The position numbers were made by a program, and so were the translations under genes. A stretch of DNA of 64,000 nt from Sipunculus nudus (taxonomy: Eukaryota > Annelida > Sipuncula > Golfingiida > Sipunculidae). Below, in pieces: positions 62,091 to 64,000 of the stretch (its first letter is position 1; each line of letters opens with the position of its first letter). The notes beneath the pieces were generated by a model, which saw only the letters and a program-made list of their open reading frames with translations, was not told where the DNA came from and did not search any database. The stretch is from contig CM049308.1 of NCBI GenBank assembly GCA_026874595.1, forward strand, positions 48,427,327 to 48,491,326, written 5' to 3'.

Positions 62091-63000
62091 GTATGGATAC
62101 CTTCATTTTCATTCAGTAAACAGTGCCACCAACAGGCCACAGACCTATTTTTATAGAATCAATCATTATTATACTAATAATTTTGAAAATGATTTTAGTA
62201 ATATTTTATATGCAGTACTGGTGTTTACACTTCAGACATGTAGAAAATACTCTGTGTATGTTAAAATCAAAATAACACAACACATTTCAACCAAACAGTA
62301 ATACATTTGGATTCTAAAAGATTGATGTCAGAAACACTATTTATACAAGTAGAAATTAGAGACTCACGATACAACATGGCTTGACAAGGACAGCTTTATG
62401 CTGAGACCTGAAATGACAAGTTGATTGGTGTGTGACTATACGTAGTACGCAAAAATCATTCCCCACAGCATGTGGATATGGACTACACATACAGACTTTG
62501 CATGTGGACTGCACTTAAAGATAAATGGAAAATACTCAGTTAAAAACTCTACTAAGCAATTTTTGAGAACTACAGAAACAGACTAAGCAGTTATGGAAAA
62601 CCACCTTAACGTAAATAGGGCCAGGGAATTGATTCGCACCCTTCATATTTTTTGCTATAGTGTACAGATATCAGCACATTCTAGGCCCCCTCAGTGGTAT
62701 TATGCTCATTGTTACTTTCAATGTTCAGGAATAAAAGCCTGGGAGAGAAAACATTTACAGGCTGGAGGTGTTTCTTATATTTTTGTGTTCTTTACATCTC
62801 AGAGTAGTAGGTAAAGTAAGTAATGGAGGGGACCTTTAGACCTTGATGGCTGTACGTTTTGTGGCTGATTCCTGCTCCAGTATGACAAGACACCATGGCC
62901 AGGAATAGCTCTCATTTAACTTGATAAAGGGTCAACAGTGGAGCATGGTCTGCTGTCAGGGAAAGAGCCTTGGTGGTAGGCAACTAGGCACCAAGTTTAA
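62091..63000 (+). other. intron or downstream region, nothing recognised
   Basis: AT-rich, with no exon I could match to the last ~50 residues of BUB1 and no repeat family apart from scattered short matches. Confidence 0.5.
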
Positions 63001-63007
63001 TGTCATG

Positions 63008-63325
63008 TTTTAGCTGACTGTATGCCATCTGAGCTATGGGGATTGACTTTGTCCCTCTTCTGTCCACACATGCCGGCAGGTCCTGTTAAGTCCTCCTTGT
63101 ATATTAAAAAAATAGGTCACTTATATTTTCCATATTTTAAATATTTTCCAAGCTGTGTAACAAAAACACGTTTAAGCACCTCAGGAGCAAATACTACTGC
63201 CTGTAAAATTTCATACTGAATTATCATTGAAACCACAAATTAAGTCATTGTGACTTTTATCCATGTACTATTGCTGTGAGAATATGCCAAATTCAGCTGA
63301 GTATCATTACCCATGGGGCACTAAG
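63008..63325. mobile_element. short element of the TTAGCTGAC/ACCCATGGG family
   Basis: A 0.32-kb copy that starts TTTTAGCTGACTGTATGCCA with the CTGAGCTATGGGGATTGACT block and ends CAGCTGAGTATCATTACCCA-TGGGGCAC. It has lost most of the interior. Confidence 0.65.
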
Positions 63326-63764
63326 TTTTCTGGTGTTCTTAATCACTGAAGTAATGATGCAGGAGGCATGTGTTTGAATATTATAATTCCTAACCTTTTA
63401 ACATGGAGAAACAGAAAATAAAGGAGAATAGGAGAAAAAAGAAAAACATAAATAGAAATAGCAAGGATGGGAAATAGCCGAGAACTTAAGAAAAATATAT
63501 GCTGTCAGTACTCACTTAAATTGACTCAGTAAAATATTAATTTGGCTGAAGGATGCCAAGAATGCCAGTGATAAGTAGCTATTGCATGGTGCCATCCATC
63601 TGTCTCTCTCTCCTCTGCTGACTGTAGTTGTTTATCAAAGCACTGGAGTGGTTAATGTTCAAGACAGTTTTGTACATTTTATGTGTAAAGTTTGCTCAAT
63701 TCACTATTGATCAGTGGAGCCCTGTGTGTTTTTCTCATTTCACATCCTTGGCTGTGCTGTGAGC

Positions 63765-64000
63765 TGTTTCTGTGACACAGGCACTTTTCATGTTCTGCCA
63801 TCCATTGCGCGTCATGTTGTCTGTCTGATGTTTCTGTGACAAAGGCACTGTTCATGTTCTTGTGTCCAACACGCGTAATTTTGAGTGTCTGATGTTTCTG
63901 TGACACAGTAACTGTTAATGTTCTGCTGTACATCACATGTTATATTTTCTCCTACTGATGTTTCTGTGACACAGGCACTGTTCATGTTATGCTGCACATC
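63765..64000. repeat. 64-bp minisatellite running off the window
   Basis: TGTTTCTGTGAC recurs at 63765, 63829, 63893 and 63959 (spacings 64, 64 and 66), each followed by GGCACT-GTTCATGTTCTGC-like text. The array continues past the window end. Confidence 0.85.

Noticed and set aside
63679-63997. Minus-strand ORFs near the window end
   Set aside because: They follow the 64-bp array and have no recognisable motif.

Overview
This is a nuclear genomic window from an animal, most likely a marine bivalve mollusc. The phylum is an inference from repeat style: many dispersed elements that start with a TTAGCTCAGCTGAC hairpin, run through TCCGTCCG tracts and end GACCCATGGGTCCCTTGTT. The DNA looks AT-rich, with long introns, many tandem arrays and DIRS-like and LTR-type retroelement remains.

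The only host gene I can support is one large spliced gene on the + strand. It is a MadBub-type spindle-checkpoint kinase (BUB1/BUBR1 family) running from 13217 to at least 53804 and probably 62090. I place 20 exons with matching codon phase at almost every junction, plus one tentative exon. In order they encode the Mad3/BUB1 TPR region, an ABBA-KEN-ABBA cassette, the BUB3-binding GLEBS motif, a coiled coil, a BUB1-type CD1 motif, a second ABBA-KEN-ABBA cassette, a STPF block, a B56-PP2A (KARD) motif, the kinase extension and a kinase with its key residues intact. Vertebrates split these parts between BUB1 and BUBR1, so this looks like an unduplicated MadBub. The first exon(s), expected to carry KEN1, and the extreme C-terminus lie outside the window or were not found.

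Layout: 1-13200 is almost all nested repeats upstream of the first visible exon (an element-A array at 692-9446 with two other elements inside it; a second at 9488-12875 with an element B inside it). 13217-20760 holds the TPR and first KEN exons, a 42-bp array and a dead DIRS-like retroelement. 20761-29359 holds a 63-bp satellite, the GLEBS exon and an 89-bp array. 29947-37852 holds CD1, the second KEN cassette, a 53-bp array and the KARD exon. 39871-53804 encodes the kinase, interrupted by 56-bp, 66-bp and 58-bp arrays and a 4.7-kb element with a DNA transposon inside it. 53805-62090 is a huge intron with a 96-bp satellite, a non-autonomous LTR element carrying a zinc-knuckle/coiled-coil ORF, and a 50-bp array. 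62091-64000 has a short element and the start of a 64-bp array.

The most striking pattern is that at least five, perhaps seven, of the minisatellites are built from or directly abut the splice junctions of this one gene. Five copy the junction itself, so the gene carries dozens of decoy donors and acceptors next to the true ones.
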